A DNA stretch of 10,709 nt from B8-G4 sp033720735 (GTDB lineage Bacteria > Bacteroidota > Bacteroidia > Chitinophagales > Saprospiraceae). The stretch lies in NCBI GenBank assembly GCA_033720735.1, contig JAWWBX010000131.1, positions 1 to 10,709 of the forward strand. Direction: 5' to 3'. Below the pieces are notes generated by a model, which made no database searches, was not told where the DNA came from, and worked only from the letters and a program-made list of their open reading frames with translations. The position numbers and the translations under genes were made by a program. Shown in pieces: positions 1 through 8,412 of this stretch (the first letter of the stretch is position 1; the number at the start of each line of letters is the position of its first letter).

Positions 1-2469
1 CTGTCGATCGGTGTCCACCTGCTGAGCTTGCTGACCTTCCCGATGATGGCCGTCTTGTACTACCTCAAGAAGTACCAAAAGACCACCTTGCGCGGAGGCT
101 TGCTCGCCCTCGCCCTGGGGGCCCTGGCGATCCCGGTGACCCAAAAGATCGTGATTGTCGGGATCCCGGCGCTGTGGGGTGCCCTGGAACTGTTCACAGT
201 CAACACGCTGGGCATGCCGTTTCATTCCGGTCTGATCCCGACGCTCCTCATTCTGTTTGGTTTTGTCTTCTTTGGACTGCGTTGGGCGCACAAACGCGAT
301 CATGGATTGGCGCAGCGACTGATCATTGCCGCCTCGGTGCTGGTGATCGGATTTTCAACGATCGGCGTCGTGCTGATCCGTGCCAATGCCAATCCGCCGA
401 TCAATATGAATGCTCCGAGCGATGTAATGCGTCTCATCCCCTACCTCAACCGCGAGCAGTACGGCGAACGCCCGTTGTTCCGTGGGCCGCATTTTGATGC
501 CCGCCCGGTCGGGACGGAAAAAAAGGAGCGCTACGGGCAGGTGGGTGATCGTTACGAGGTGGTCGATCACCGCATCACCTATGTGTATGAGGACAAGGAC
601 AAGATCATCCTCCCGCGCATCGGGCACAACGACTCCAACCGCCCTCAGCTGCACCGCATGTGGATGGGCGACCGCAATCGCAAGCCTGACATGGCCTACA
701 ATCTGAGCTTCATGTTCCGCTATCAGATCGGCTGGATGTATATGCGCTATTTCATGTGGAATTTTGCCGGACGCCAGAATGGTGAGCAGGGGTATTATCC
801 GTGGAATCCCAAAAGCGGGCACTGGCTTTCAGGGATCAAACCACTGGACAGCGCGCGTCTCTACAACCAGAGCAAGCTTCCGGAGACGATGAAAAATCAC
901 CAGGCACGCAACCGCTATTTCATGCTGCCACTCATCTTCGGGATGTTTGGGCTGGTATGGCATCTGCGGCGCAGACGGCGTGACTGGATCGGGCTGATGA
1001 CCCTGTTCCTGTTTACGGGATTGGGTATCATCTTCTACTCCAATCAGCCTCCCAACGAACCCCGCGAGCGGGACTATGTACTGGTCGGCTCTTTCTTCAC
1101 CTTCTGTATCTGGATCGGCCTTTGTGTGCCCGCCCTGTATGAATACGCACGGCGACGGCTAACGACGATCGCACCGAAGACACTGGCAGTCGCCTCCGCG
1201 GCGGTGATCATGTTGGCGCCCTTGATCATGGCGTTTGAAAACTTCGACGACCACAGCCGTCGTCACCATACCGCGGCCCGGGACTATGCCGCCAACTTCC
1301 TGGAATCTTGCGATGAGAATGCGATCATCTTCACCTATGGGGACAACGACACGTATCCTTTATGGTATTGCCAGGAAGTGGAGGGGATCCGTACCGACGT
1401 ACGCGTGGTAAACCTCAGTTTGATCGCCGTCGACTGGTACATTCACGGACTGACCCGAAAGGTGAATGATTCCGATCCGATCAAACTGACCATCTCCAAC
1501 GAGGCCTACCGGGGGGATGCCCGCAACTCCCTGTTCCCATTCCAGAATGCCAGCCAGGAAATGGCGCTCGACGAGGCTTTGCGGATCATGGGTGGCACGT
1601 ATCCGGTCCAATCGGCGACCACGCAGTTCGTGAGCTACCTGCCCTCGACCAACCTGTACATCCCGATCGACCGGCAAAAGGCGTTTGCCTCGGGACTTGT
1701 CGAGTCAGCGGATTCATCCCGGGTGATCTCCAAGATCCCGGTCAAGCTCAACAAGGACTACATTACCAAGGACGAAATGGCCGTTCTGGATATCATCATG
1801 AGCAACCTGTATGACCGGCCTATTTATTTCTCGGTCACCTGCAAGGAGGACCGCCTGATGGGACTGCATGACTACACCGAGCTGGAAGGCCTGGGGCTGC
1901 GCATCATCCCGGTCAGGACACCCAGCAACCGGCAGTTTTACATCTACGGCAGCGGCAGGGTTGACACCGACGAGGTGTACGACCGCGTGATGAATAAATG
2001 GAAATGGGGCAACTTCGACAATAAGCGCCTCTTCGTTGACAATAGTTATGGGGCCAGTATCCAGGCCCACAAAATGATCATCTGGCGCACCACGCAGGAA
2101 CTGTTGAACAAAGGAGAACTTGACAAGGTGGTCGACCTGACTGATCAATATTTTGAGGCGTTTCCGCACATGAATTTTCCGTACGATGCCAGGACGCTGG
2201 TCCACATCGACTTCTACATGAAGGCCGGAGAAAACGAGAAAGCCAAAGAGCACCTGCGCATCCTGGCCCCTGAAATGGCTGACTTCATGGCGTTCTATGA
2301 CTCCCTTTCACCGGATGACCTGCAGGCTGGCTTTGAAAATGACTATGCCCTGACCGTGCAGGCAGTACAGCAAATCCTGAATATGGCCAGGCAGATGAAC
2401 GACCCGGCATTCGAACAGGAAATGCAAGGCATCCTGGGTAATTACGCCTTGCAACAACTTAAAGACTGA
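1..2469 (+). CDS. DUF2723 / glycosyltransferase family 117 membrane protein, C-terminal part (5' truncated)
   Basis: The reading frame is open from base 1 (first residues LSIGVHLLSLL), so the true start lies upstream of the window. Family members in Bacteroidota are usually about 1000-1150 residues, so roughly 200-300 N-terminal residues are probably missing. The visible 822 residues begin with several hydrophobic membrane segments (about nt 1-400). A loop follows, then more segments at about nt 910-1220. The family-typical stretch with NEPRERDYVLVGSFF is near nt 1050-1100. A large soluble C-terminal half starts with the motif FTYGDNDTYPLWY (about nt 1330-1370), followed by QEVEGIRTDVRVVNLSL. 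DUF2723 proteins are classed as GT117 and resemble protein O-mannosyltransferases; a role in transferring sugar from a lipid carrier at the membrane is family inference, and the acceptor is unknown. The stop codon overlaps the rpiB start by one base (TGATG), suggesting coupled translation. Confidence 0.88.
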   Translation: MSIGVHLLSLLTFPMMAVLYYLKKYQKTTLRGGLLALALGALAIPVTQKIVIVGIPALWGALELFTVNTLGMPFHSGLIPTLLILFGFVFFGLRWAHKRDHGLAQRLIIAASVLVIGFSTIGVVLIRANANPPINMNAPSDVMRLIPYLNREQYGERPLFRGPHFDARPVGTEKKERYGQVGDRYEVVDHRITYVYEDKDKIILPRIGHNDSNRPQLHRMWMGDRNRKPDMAYNLSFMFRYQIGWMYMRYFMWNFAGRQNGEQGYYPWNPKSGHWLSGIKPLDSARLYNQSKLPETMKNHQARNRYFMLPLIFGMFGLVWHLRRRRRDWIGLMTLFLFTGLGIIFYSNQPPNEPRERDYVLVGSFFTFCIWIGLCVPALYEYARRRLTTIAPKTLAVASAAVIMLAPLIMAFENFDDHSRRHHTAARDYAANFLESCDENAIIFTYGDNDTYPLWYCQEVEGIRTDVRVVNLSLIAVDWYIHGLTRKVNDSDPIKLTISNEAYRGDARNSLFPFQNASQEMALDEALRIMGGTYPVQSATTQFVSYLPSTNLYIPIDRQKAFASGLVESADSSRVISKIPVKLNKDYITKDEMAVLDIIMSNLYDRPIYFSVTCKEDRLMGLHDYTELEGLGLRIIPVRTPSNRQFYIYGSGRVDTDEVYDRVMNKWKWGNFDNKRLFVDNSYGASIQAHKMIIWRTTQELLNKGELDKVVDLTDQYFEAFPHMNFPYDARTLVHIDFYMKAGENEKAKEHLRILAPEMADFMAFYDSLSPDDLQAGFENDYALTVQAVQQILNMARQMNDPAFEQEMQGILGNYALQQLKD

Positions 2470-2930
2470 TGAGTACAACGCGAACCATCTCCATCGGCTG
2501 CGATCACGCCGGATATGTCTATAAGGATCGCATCGTGCAGTTACTGAAAGATGAAGGGTGTATCGTAGTAGATCATGGCACCAACTCGGAAGCGTCGACA
2601 GATTACCCGGACCATATCCATCCGGTTGGGACCGACCTCGATACTGGCAGCTCTGATCTGGGTATCATCCTGTGTGGAAGCGGCAATGGTGCGGCGATGA
2701 CTGCAAACAAGCACCAGTCGGTACGGGCTGCCGTCTGCTGGAATGTCGAGCTGGCCTCCCTCGCCCGCGAGCACAACAACGCCAACGTCCTGTCGATCCC
2801 CGCCCGCTTTGTCAATGAAGCGACAGCCCTGGCGATGGTCAAGACCTTTATCGACACACCGTTCGAAGGCGGCCGGCACGCTCGCCGGGTGGGCAAGATC
2901 GCCCTGTCAAAAGCCGTACAAGATTGCTAA
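2469..2930 (+). CDS. rpiB: Ribose-5-phosphate isomerase B
   Basis: This 153-residue protein has the normal length for RpiB (LacA/RpiB family), which interconverts ribose 5-phosphate and ribulose 5-phosphate in the cytoplasmic non-oxidative pentose phosphate pathway. The N-terminal phosphate/sugar-binding motif CDHAG is at residues 11-15. The catalytic cysteine is Cys69 in IILCGSGNGAAMTANK, whose glycine-rich loop forms the anion hole. The ring-opening histidine is probably His102 in REHNNANVL, and arginines near 136-140 (GGRHARR) match the phosphate-binding C-terminal region. The ATG is fixed by the one-base overlap with the preceding stop, and the gene's own TAA overlaps the next ATG in the same way (TAATG). 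I see no Shine-Dalgarno sequence, so translation is probably coupled to the upstream gene. No key residue appears to be missing. Confidence 0.95.
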   Translation: MSTTRTISIGCDHAGYVYKDRIVQLLKDEGCIVVDHGTNSEASTDYPDHIHPVGTDLDTGSSDLGIILCGSGNGAAMTANKHQSVRAAVCWNVELASLAREHNNANVLSIPARFVNEATALAMVKTFIDTPFEGGRHARRVGKIALSKAVQDC

Positions 2931-4504
2931 TGAAACGTTTCCTATCCCTGTACGCCCTTCTGCTGTGCATGGTATGCGGCCTGGTGGCGCAAACGGATGT
3001 GCAGCGCTTTGCTGAAACCATTACAGCTGACGATCTCGCTACGTATCTGAACGTCCTCGCAGCCGATAATATGGAAGGTCGCGAGACCGGCACGCCGGCC
3101 AACACCCGGGCAGCCGAGTATATCGCCGGCAAGTTTGCCGACTTCGGTATCCCCCCGCTGCCAGGCCAGCAAGACTATTATCAGCAGGTATCTTTTAGCC
3201 GGGTACGCCTTGAGGCCTCCTCCATGCAGGTCAACGAAGGGACCTTCCGACACATGAAAGACTTTGTGGTCATCCCCGGCCAAATGCCGGTGGAAGAGAT
3301 CAGGATCGAGGATAGCGAGGTCATCTTTTTGGGCTATGGTATCGACGATGTGCAGTACAGCGATTATGGGAAAAAGGACCTGACCGGCAAGACCATTCTG
3401 ATCTACGCCGGCGAGCCGGTTGACAGCAATGGCATCAGCCTGCTCACCGGCAGTGAGGAGCTGACAGAATGGTCAGAGGATATCTCACTCAAGACCGCAG
3501 CAGCATTTGCACGCGGCGTCAACGCCGTGCTGATCATCGAAGACGATTTTCGGGAGCTGGTCAGCCAACAGCGCCGGTTCATCCTGGGCGGCCGCACCAT
3601 CATGGGCGATCCCCAGTTGGCCACAGGCAACCAGGCTCCGCATGTGCACCTCTCTTCTACCCTGGCCGAACAGATCCTGGGCAAAAAAGCCAAAAAGGTG
3701 ATCCGGGCCCGCGACAGGATCGTCTACAAGGGCAAATCAAGATCTGTCAAAGTGCCCGTCGACATCACGGCCAGTATTCGCCGGGTGGTCGACATCACTC
3801 CGGGCGCCAACGTCTGCGCCTATATCGAAGGGACTGATCCGGTCCTCAGGAACGAGGTCGTCGTCATCACCGCACATTACGACCACGTCGGCCGCCGGGG
3901 CGACGAGATCTTCAACGGGGCCGATGACAACGCGAGCGGTACCAGCGGTGTCATGGAGATCGCCCAGGCCTTCATGGAGGCGAAGCGCGCAGGCGCAGGG
4001 CCGCGCCGCAGCGTGCTCTGCATGCTGGTGACCGGCGAAGAAAAGGGGCTCCTCGGATCGCAGTACTACTCTGAATTCCCGCTCTTCCCGTTGGAGCAGA
4101 CGGTGGCCAATATCAACATGGACATGATCGGCCGCTCGGACGCCCAGCATACGGATAGCAACTACGTCTACGTCATCGGATCGGACCGGCTCAGCACTGA
4201 ACTGCATGAGATCAATGAGGCCATGAACCGTCAGTACACGCAGCTTGAACTCGACTATACCTACAATGCCAAGGACGACCCCAACCGGTTTTACTACCGG
4301 TCAGACCACTACAATTTTGCCAAGCACGGCATCCCGGCCATCTTCTACTTTTCAGGGGTGCATGAAGACTACCACCGGCCCAGTGACACGGTCGACAAGA
4401 TCATGTTCAAGCGCGCCGAAACGATCGCCCGCCTGGCTTTCTATACCGGATGGGAACTGGCCAACCGCGACAAGCGGATCGAGGTGAATGTGAAGTCGGA
4501 TTAA
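2930..4504 (+). CDS. Secreted M28-family zinc aminopeptidase with PA-like insert
   Basis: This 524-residue protein starts at ATG 2930, overlapping the rpiB stop by one base; a TTG two codons earlier is less likely. Residues 1 to about 21 form a Sec signal peptide (MKRF, then a hydrophobic core, then GLVAQ). There is no good lipobox, because the cysteines are not preceded by a small residue. Residues of about 115-260 look like a PA-type insert. The M28 catalytic core has all expected di-zinc ligands: His316 and Asp318 (AHYDH), Asp332 (GADDNASG), Glu370/Glu371 (TGEEKGLLGS), Asp398 (NMDMIGR) and His482 (YHRPSDT). It should therefore be an active exopeptidase or aminopeptidase outside the cytoplasm, probably periplasmic. 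I see no C-terminal sorting domain. The two peptide importers downstream on the other strand make nutrient peptide degradation the likeliest role; the exact specificity cannot be read. Confidence 0.92.
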   Translation: MKRFLSLYALLLCMVCGLVAQTDVQRFAETITADDLATYLNVLAADNMEGRETGTPANTRAAEYIAGKFADFGIPPLPGQQDYYQQVSFSRVRLEASSMQVNEGTFRHMKDFVVIPGQMPVEEIRIEDSEVIFLGYGIDDVQYSDYGKKDLTGKTILIYAGEPVDSNGISLLTGSEELTEWSEDISLKTAAAFARGVNAVLIIEDDFRELVSQQRRFILGGRTIMGDPQLATGNQAPHVHLSSTLAEQILGKKAKKVIRARDRIVYKGKSRSVKVPVDITASIRRVVDITPGANVCAYIEGTDPVLRNEVVVITAHYDHVGRRGDEIFNGADDNASGTSGVMEIAQAFMEAKRAGAGPRRSVLCMLVTGEEKGLLGSQYYSEFPLFPLEQTVANINMDMIGRSDAQHTDSNYVYVIGSDRLSTELHEINEAMNRQYTQLELDYTYNAKDDPNRFYYRSDHYNFAKHGIPAIFYFSGVHEDYHRPSDTVDKIMFKRAETIARLAFYTGWELANRDKRIEVNVKSD

Positions 4505-4592
4505 GGTCAGAAAGAGCCAATGAGTCAGCGAACTGTTCTCCCTTTGGACTTTGCGTTCTATTTGACATTCAACTCACAAAGGTTCTCGCGTT

Positions 4593-4674
4593 CTGCAGAC
4601 TGCAGACTGTTGACTGTTACTGAGATACGGTTTCACCCAACAGCTCTTGCCAATTGCCAATTGGAGGCTGCCGA
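4593..4674. repeat. Degenerate 7-bp intergenic repeats (YTGNNRA)
   Basis: In the convergent gap between the peptidase and the first transporter, a 7-base unit recurs: CTGCAGA at 4593 and 4600, CTGTTGA at 4607, TTGCCAA at 4647 and 4654, and CTGCCGA at 4668. The first three are contiguous, as are the fourth and fifth, and all fit YTGNNRA. The stretch at 4651-4665 is also a short palindrome (CCAATTG-C-CAATTGG). A 64-codon open frame crosses the region from 4520, but its composition follows the repeat and resembles no protein I know, so I treat the stretch as non-coding. The function is unknown. It could be slippage-derived filler or a dispersed intergenic element. Confidence 0.55.
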
Positions 4675-4712
4675 CCGCGAATGGCCACTGATTACACTGA
4701 TTCACACAGAGT
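4675..4712. repeat. Short 9-bp-period intergenic element (CACTGATT type)
   Basis: Immediately after the 7-bp repeats, two contiguous 9-base units occur: CACTGATTA (4686-4694) and CACTGATTC (4695-4703), followed by ACACAGAG. From memory, the segment from ACCGCGAATGG onward resembles the degenerate GATTACAC-type elements often seen between genes in Bacteroidota; that resemblance was not tested here. Neither neighbouring gene has a convincing hairpin plus T-tract terminator in the 4505-4744 gap, so how the two convergent transcripts end is not evident. Confidence 0.45.
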
Positions 4713-4744
4713 AGACGATTGTTGTTTTTAGCCTTTACTCCTTT

Positions 4745-6502
4745 CTACCGGATCCCGTGCATCAGTTTCCGGATGACCGGACGGATCACTGCTGACACCA
4801 CACCCAGCCCTACGGCGATCGCGGTCAGGATCCAGAAGAAGTAACTGAGCCCGTGTTCGTTGGCAATGCTTTCTGAGGTTTCACCAAATACGCCGGCCAG
4901 TTTCATGCCGATAGCGATTGCAAGGTACCAGACCCCAAACATGAAAGCGATCATCCGACCCGGGACGAGCTTGCTCACGTACGACAAGGCAACGGGCGAT
5001 ACGCACAGCTCACCCATGGTGTGAAAGAAGTAGACCAGGATCAGGAAGACCATGCTCACGGCAGCCGTCTGCGCTCCCGGCGCAATGCCCGATGCCCCGA
5101 TGGCCACGCACGCCATCCCGATGCCTAGCAGGAACATTCCGATCGCGTACTTCATGTTCGCATTTGGATTGTACTTGCTTTCCCACCAACGGGAAAAGAG
5201 CGGAGCAAAGGTGATGATGAACAGAGAGTTGAGGACGGCAAACCAGGAAGCTGGAACATCAGCTACATCCAGAAGGAATTCTGTATACAACATCCAGATC
5301 GCGATGCCCCAGATGATCAAAAAGCTGATCGACAGGAAGATATTGGACAGCGCGTACTTCTTGAAGGTCTTTTTGAACAGCTGGAAGAGCACATAGTTGA
5401 TGATGATGAGCGGAATGATCGTCATGCAGGCGTTGACCACCTTGAAGATCATTGCAGCGTTGCCTTCCAGAACGCGGTTGGTGTAATCCCTGGCAAAGAT
5501 GGTCAGGGAGCCGGGGGCCTGCTCAAAGATCGCCCAGAAGAAGATCGTCACAAATGCAAAGAACACCACCGCGATCATGCGGTCCCGCGTGACTCTCGCA
5601 TAGCGCGGAATGCGTCGCACGAGGATCACAATGAACAGCGCGAGGGCCACGATGATCATCAGTGTAGAGCCCGAGAGCGTCCCGACCACATTGTCCAGAA
5701 AGCCAAACAGGTTGACCGCGCCCTCCGAGATCTTGGAGACCGGGTCGTTGATGATCCATGCCAGCCCCAGCACGGCGGCGATCCCGGCCAGCGTGAGTTC
5801 CAGTCTGGTGAACGGATTGAGACGTCCGCCTTCTTCCTCGCTGGTCAGAGCTTCGGCTTTGTCTTTTTTGGGCACCAGGCCGATGTTGCCGAAAATGCCG
5901 CGGGCATACCAAAACTGCAGCAGCCCAAACAGCATGAAGATCCCGGCCAGCCCGAATCCCAGCGACCACCCTACCTTTTCGCCGAGGTAGCCGCACAACA
6001 GGATGCCCAGGAAGGCGCCGGCATTGACGCCCATATAGAAAATGGTGTAGGCGCCATCTTTCTTCTCGGGGTGGCCTTTGTACATCTCGGAAATAATGGA
6101 GGTCATATTCGGCTTGAAAAAGCCGCTGCCGAAGACCAGCAGGGTGAGTCCTGTATACACAGCAAAGGACGTTTCCAGGGCCATGCAACCGTGCCCCAGC
6201 GTCATCAGCAGGGCACCGACTGCCACCGCGTAGCGATAGCCGATCTTGTTGTCAGCCATCCAGCCCCCCAGCAATGTGGAGAGATACACCAGCGAGACAT
6301 ACGTGCCAAAGATGGCATAGGCATGCTCCCGCGGCCATCCCCAGCCACCGTCCATCAGCGAGGCGGTAAAGAACATGATCAGCAGGGCGCGCATGCCGTA
6401 GTAGGAGAAGCGCTCCCACATCTCGGTAAAGAACAAAACGAAGAGCTGGGAAGGGTGCCCCATTACTTCGGGCTTGATGACGATGTTATCTGTGTTGCTC
6501 AT
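4745..6502 (-). CDS. POT/PTR2 proton-dependent oligopeptide transporter (copy 1)
   Basis: This 585-residue integral membrane protein of the major facilitator superfamily imports di- and tripeptides with protons across the inner membrane. The POT proton-coupling motif ExxERF is present as Glu27, Glu30 and Arg31 in TEMWERFSYYGMRALL. Also visible are the TM2-TM3 loop GGWMADNKIG, the TM4 lysine Lys130 (GFFKPN), the PTR2 signature FYMGVNAGAFLG (about 155-166), FWAIFEQ in TM7 (about 322-328), and the TM10 glutamate Glu498 in HTMGELCVSP. About 12-14 membrane segments are expected. I chose ATG 6502 (MSNTDN) over an in-frame TTG two codons upstream. The next gene upstream on the same strand is a paralogue ending at 6638, and a candidate separate promoter lies in the 135-bp gap. 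It could in principle carry other small substrates, as some POT members do. Confidence 0.93.
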   Translation of the reverse strand: MSNTDNIVIKPEVMGHPSQLFVLFFTEMWERFSYYGMRALLIMFFTASLMDGGWGWPREHAYAIFGTYVSLVYLSTLLGGWMADNKIGYRYAVAVGALLMTLGHGCMALETSFAVYTGLTLLVFGSGFFKPNMTSIISEMYKGHPEKKDGAYTIFYMGVNAGAFLGILLCGYLGEKVGWSLGFGLAGIFMLFGLLQFWYARGIFGNIGLVPKKDKAEALTSEEEGGRLNPFTRLELTLAGIAAVLGLAWIINDPVSKISEGAVNLFGFLDNVVGTLSGSTLMIIVALALFIVILVRRIPRYARVTRDRMIAVVFFAFVTIFFWAIFEQAPGSLTIFARDYTNRVLEGNAAMIFKVVNACMTIIPLIIINYVLFQLFKKTFKKYALSNIFLSISFLIIWGIAIWMLYTEFLLDVADVPASWFAVLNSLFIITFAPLFSRWWESKYNPNANMKYAIGMFLLGIGMACVAIGASGIAPGAQTAAVSMVFLILVYFFHTMGELCVSPVALSYVSKLVPGRMIAFMFGVWYLAIAIGMKLAGVFGETSESIANEHGLSYFFWILTAIAVGLGVVSAVIRPVIRKLMHGIR

Positions 6503-6549
6503 TGCCAAAATTGAGTTTCCGAATTATGCTGAGAGGCACAGTCGCTGTA

Positions 6550-6583
6550 CAACGATACAGGGATCGCCAGCGTTTGCCACAAA
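6550..6583 (-). promoter_or_regulatory. Candidate Bacteroidota-type promoter for transporter copy 1
   Basis: On the minus strand, TTTG (6583-6580) is followed after 22 bases by TATCGTTG (6557-6550), one mismatch from the TAnnTTTG -7 consensus of Bacteroidota housekeeping promoters. It sits about 48 bases before ATG 6502, in the gap between the two transporter genes. This is a pattern match only; such short motifs also arise by chance. Confidence 0.33.
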
Positions 6584-6637
6584 CAGGAATACGTCTCGAC
6601 CACGTCTGCCTGATAACCGGATCATTGCGCCAGGGTG

Positions 6638-8335
6638 CTATTCGACGCCGCCCATCCAGCGCTTGATCGGTTTGGAGAAAACGACAAATAACAATCCAGA
6701 CCCGACCGACACAAGTACCGTGGTCATAAAGAGGTCTGGCATCTGTTGGACACTCTCCTCATCGAAGTTGCCGGCAAACAAGCCGGCGATGAGATTGCCG
6801 AGCGCTGCCCCGATAAACCAGACTCCCATCATCTGCCCTGCAAATTTCTTGGGCGCCAACTTGGTGGTCATACTTAGCCCGATCGGACTGAGTGTGAGCT
6901 CGCCGATGGTGTGTAACAGGTACGTCATGACCAGCCAGAGCGTGGTGACCCTGACGGCTTCGGGCATCCCGTTGGCCACGATCCGGGAAGCGCCCACCAT
7001 GACCAGGAAGCCAAGACCGAGCAGGATCAGACCAAACCCGAACTTGAGTGGTGCTGACGGGCTCATCTGCTTCTGCGCCAGCTTGACCCAGAGGGCACCA
7101 ATGATCGGCGCAAAAATGATAATGAAGAGTGGATTGACCGATTGGAGCCAGCTTGCCGGCATTTCCCAGCCGCCCGAGATGCTGTCGGTGATCCACCAGG
7201 CAAACGCACTCAGTCCGATCACCACCACTCCGGTAATCCATTTGAGGGAGTCGATGAGTGTCTTGTTCTGAAAGATCTTGTTGTACCAGACAATTCCCAA
7301 CAGCGCAAAGGTGAGCAGCCCCAGCCCGATGGGAATGAATCCCGCCATGCCGGCCGGACCGAACATCCGCTCGGTATGCCGTTCGGCAAAGAGATTGAGC
7401 GATGAGCCCGCCTGCTCGAATCCCGACCAGAAGAGTGCGGCACCTACAAAGAGCAGAATGATGACGACCACCCGGCGTTTCTGCACCTTGTCCAGGCCTC
7501 CGGCTGTCAGCACATAGATAAAGTAGAAGGCCGCAATCGCCACAATGATCACACCCATCGCCTGAGCCATCCCGATCACATTGGTCATATCGATCATTCC
7601 GGTAAACTGGAGAATGGCGATCAATGCCACCAGTGCGATGCCAAGAATCGCTGCCAACCGGTTGTTGCCCGGCATTTCCCCGCGTGCGGCTGCTTCCTGG
7701 CGTGCTTCCTTGGCCTTGGGAACAATCCCCACGTCACCAAGGTATTTGTACGCAGTAAAGCGGTACATCAGGAGTCCGAGAAACATCCCCACGGCGGCAG
7801 CGCCGAAACCGTAATGCCAGTTGACGTTCTCGCCCAGCTGGCCAACGATCATCTGCCCGGCAAACGATCCGATATTGATCCCCATATAAAAGATGGAGAA
7901 GCCCGCGTCCCGGCGGGCACCACCTTCCGGATAGAGATCGCCTACGATCGTACTGATGTTGGCCTTGAGCAGGCCCGTGCCGATCGCCACAAGCACCAAT
8001 CCCAGATAAAACGTCATATCGCCCGGGACCGCCAGACTGATATGCCCAAACATGATCACAATCCCTCCATACCAGATCGCCTTGCGTTGTCCGAATACAT
8101 TATCGGCAAGCCATCCTCCCGGCAGGGTCAGCAGGTACACCGCTGAGGTATAGAGTCCGTAGATGGCGGCCGCCTCGGCCGTGTTCATGCCCATTCCGCC
8201 ATTGTGTTCAGCCAGTTCTGCCGTCATAAACAGGATCAGAATGGCACGCATGCCGTAATAGCTGAACCGCTCCCACATTTCAGTGAAAAACAGGGTGAAC
8301 AGCCCGGCCGGATGACCGAAGAAGTTTTTATTCAT
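6638..8335 (-). CDS. POT/PTR2 proton-dependent oligopeptide transporter (copy 2)
   Basis: This 565-residue paralogue of the downstream transporter lies in the same orientation. It has the full POT motif set: ExxERF as Glu19, Glu22 and Arg23, GGWLADNVFGQRKA after TM2, Lys124 in TM4 (GLLKAN), the PTR2 signature FYMGINIGSFAG (149-160), FWSGFEQ in TM7 (302-308), and Glu479 in TM10 (HTIGELTLSP). It should import di- and tripeptides with protons through the inner membrane. The two copies agree in the motifs but differ clearly in the middle loops and the TM9 region, so they are an old duplication or independently acquired paralogues rather than a recent repeat. ATG 8335 is the natural start, with the family-typical short N-terminus before GHPAGLFTLFFTEMWER. 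I see no Shine-Dalgarno sequence. A candidate promoter and an overlapping palindrome lie about 60 bases upstream. Confidence 0.93.
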   Translation of the reverse strand: MNKNFFGHPAGLFTLFFTEMWERFSYYGMRAILILFMTAELAEHNGGMGMNTAEAAAIYGLYTSAVYLLTLPGGWLADNVFGQRKAIWYGGIVIMFGHISLAVPGDMTFYLGLVLVAIGTGLLKANISTIVGDLYPEGGARRDAGFSIFYMGINIGSFAGQMIVGQLGENVNWHYGFGAAAVGMFLGLLMYRFTAYKYLGDVGIVPKAKEARQEAAARGEMPGNNRLAAILGIALVALIAILQFTGMIDMTNVIGMAQAMGVIIVAIAAFYFIYVLTAGGLDKVQKRRVVVIILLFVGAALFWSGFEQAGSSLNLFAERHTERMFGPAGMAGFIPIGLGLLTFALLGIVWYNKIFQNKTLIDSLKWITGVVVIGLSAFAWWITDSISGGWEMPASWLQSVNPLFIIIFAPIIGALWVKLAQKQMSPSAPLKFGFGLILLGLGFLVMVGASRIVANGMPEAVRVTTLWLVMTYLLHTIGELTLSPIGLSMTTKLAPKKFAGQMMGVWFIGAALGNLIAGLFAGNFDEESVQQMPDLFMTTVLVSVGSGLLFVVFSKPIKRWMGGVE

Positions 8336-8394
8336 ATCAGTAAGCGATTTGCAACCAAATGATGCTATGTGCGGAACCTGATGGAGTGATCCGT

Positions 8395-8412
8395 TCGACT
8401 AAAAATAGTCGA
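8395..8412. promoter_or_regulatory. 18-bp palindrome, possible operator
   Basis: TCGACTA (8395-8401) and TAGTCGA (8406-8412) are perfect 7-base inverted repeats around an AAAA spacer. There is no T-tract on either side, so it does not look like a terminator. Its overlap with the putative -7 box of the second transporter gene suggests a binding site for a dimeric regulator, but no regulator gene is in the window and the site family is not recognised. Confidence 0.45.

Noticed and set aside
2945..2980. Cysteines near the end of the M28 peptidase signal peptide, considered as a lipoprotein lipobox
   Set aside because: Neither cysteine is preceded by Gly, Ala or Ser as the lipobox requires; a type I cleavage near VAQ fits better.
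4520..4714. 64-codon open frame in the convergent gap
   Set aside because: It runs through the 7-bp and 9-bp repeats and resembles no known protein; its composition is explained by the repeats.
6474..7271. 265-codon open frame on the plus strand across the transporter genes
   Set aside because: It is antisense to the start of transporter copy 1 and the C-terminal part of copy 2, is low in hydrophobic structure, and has no family resemblance; it is a shadow frame.
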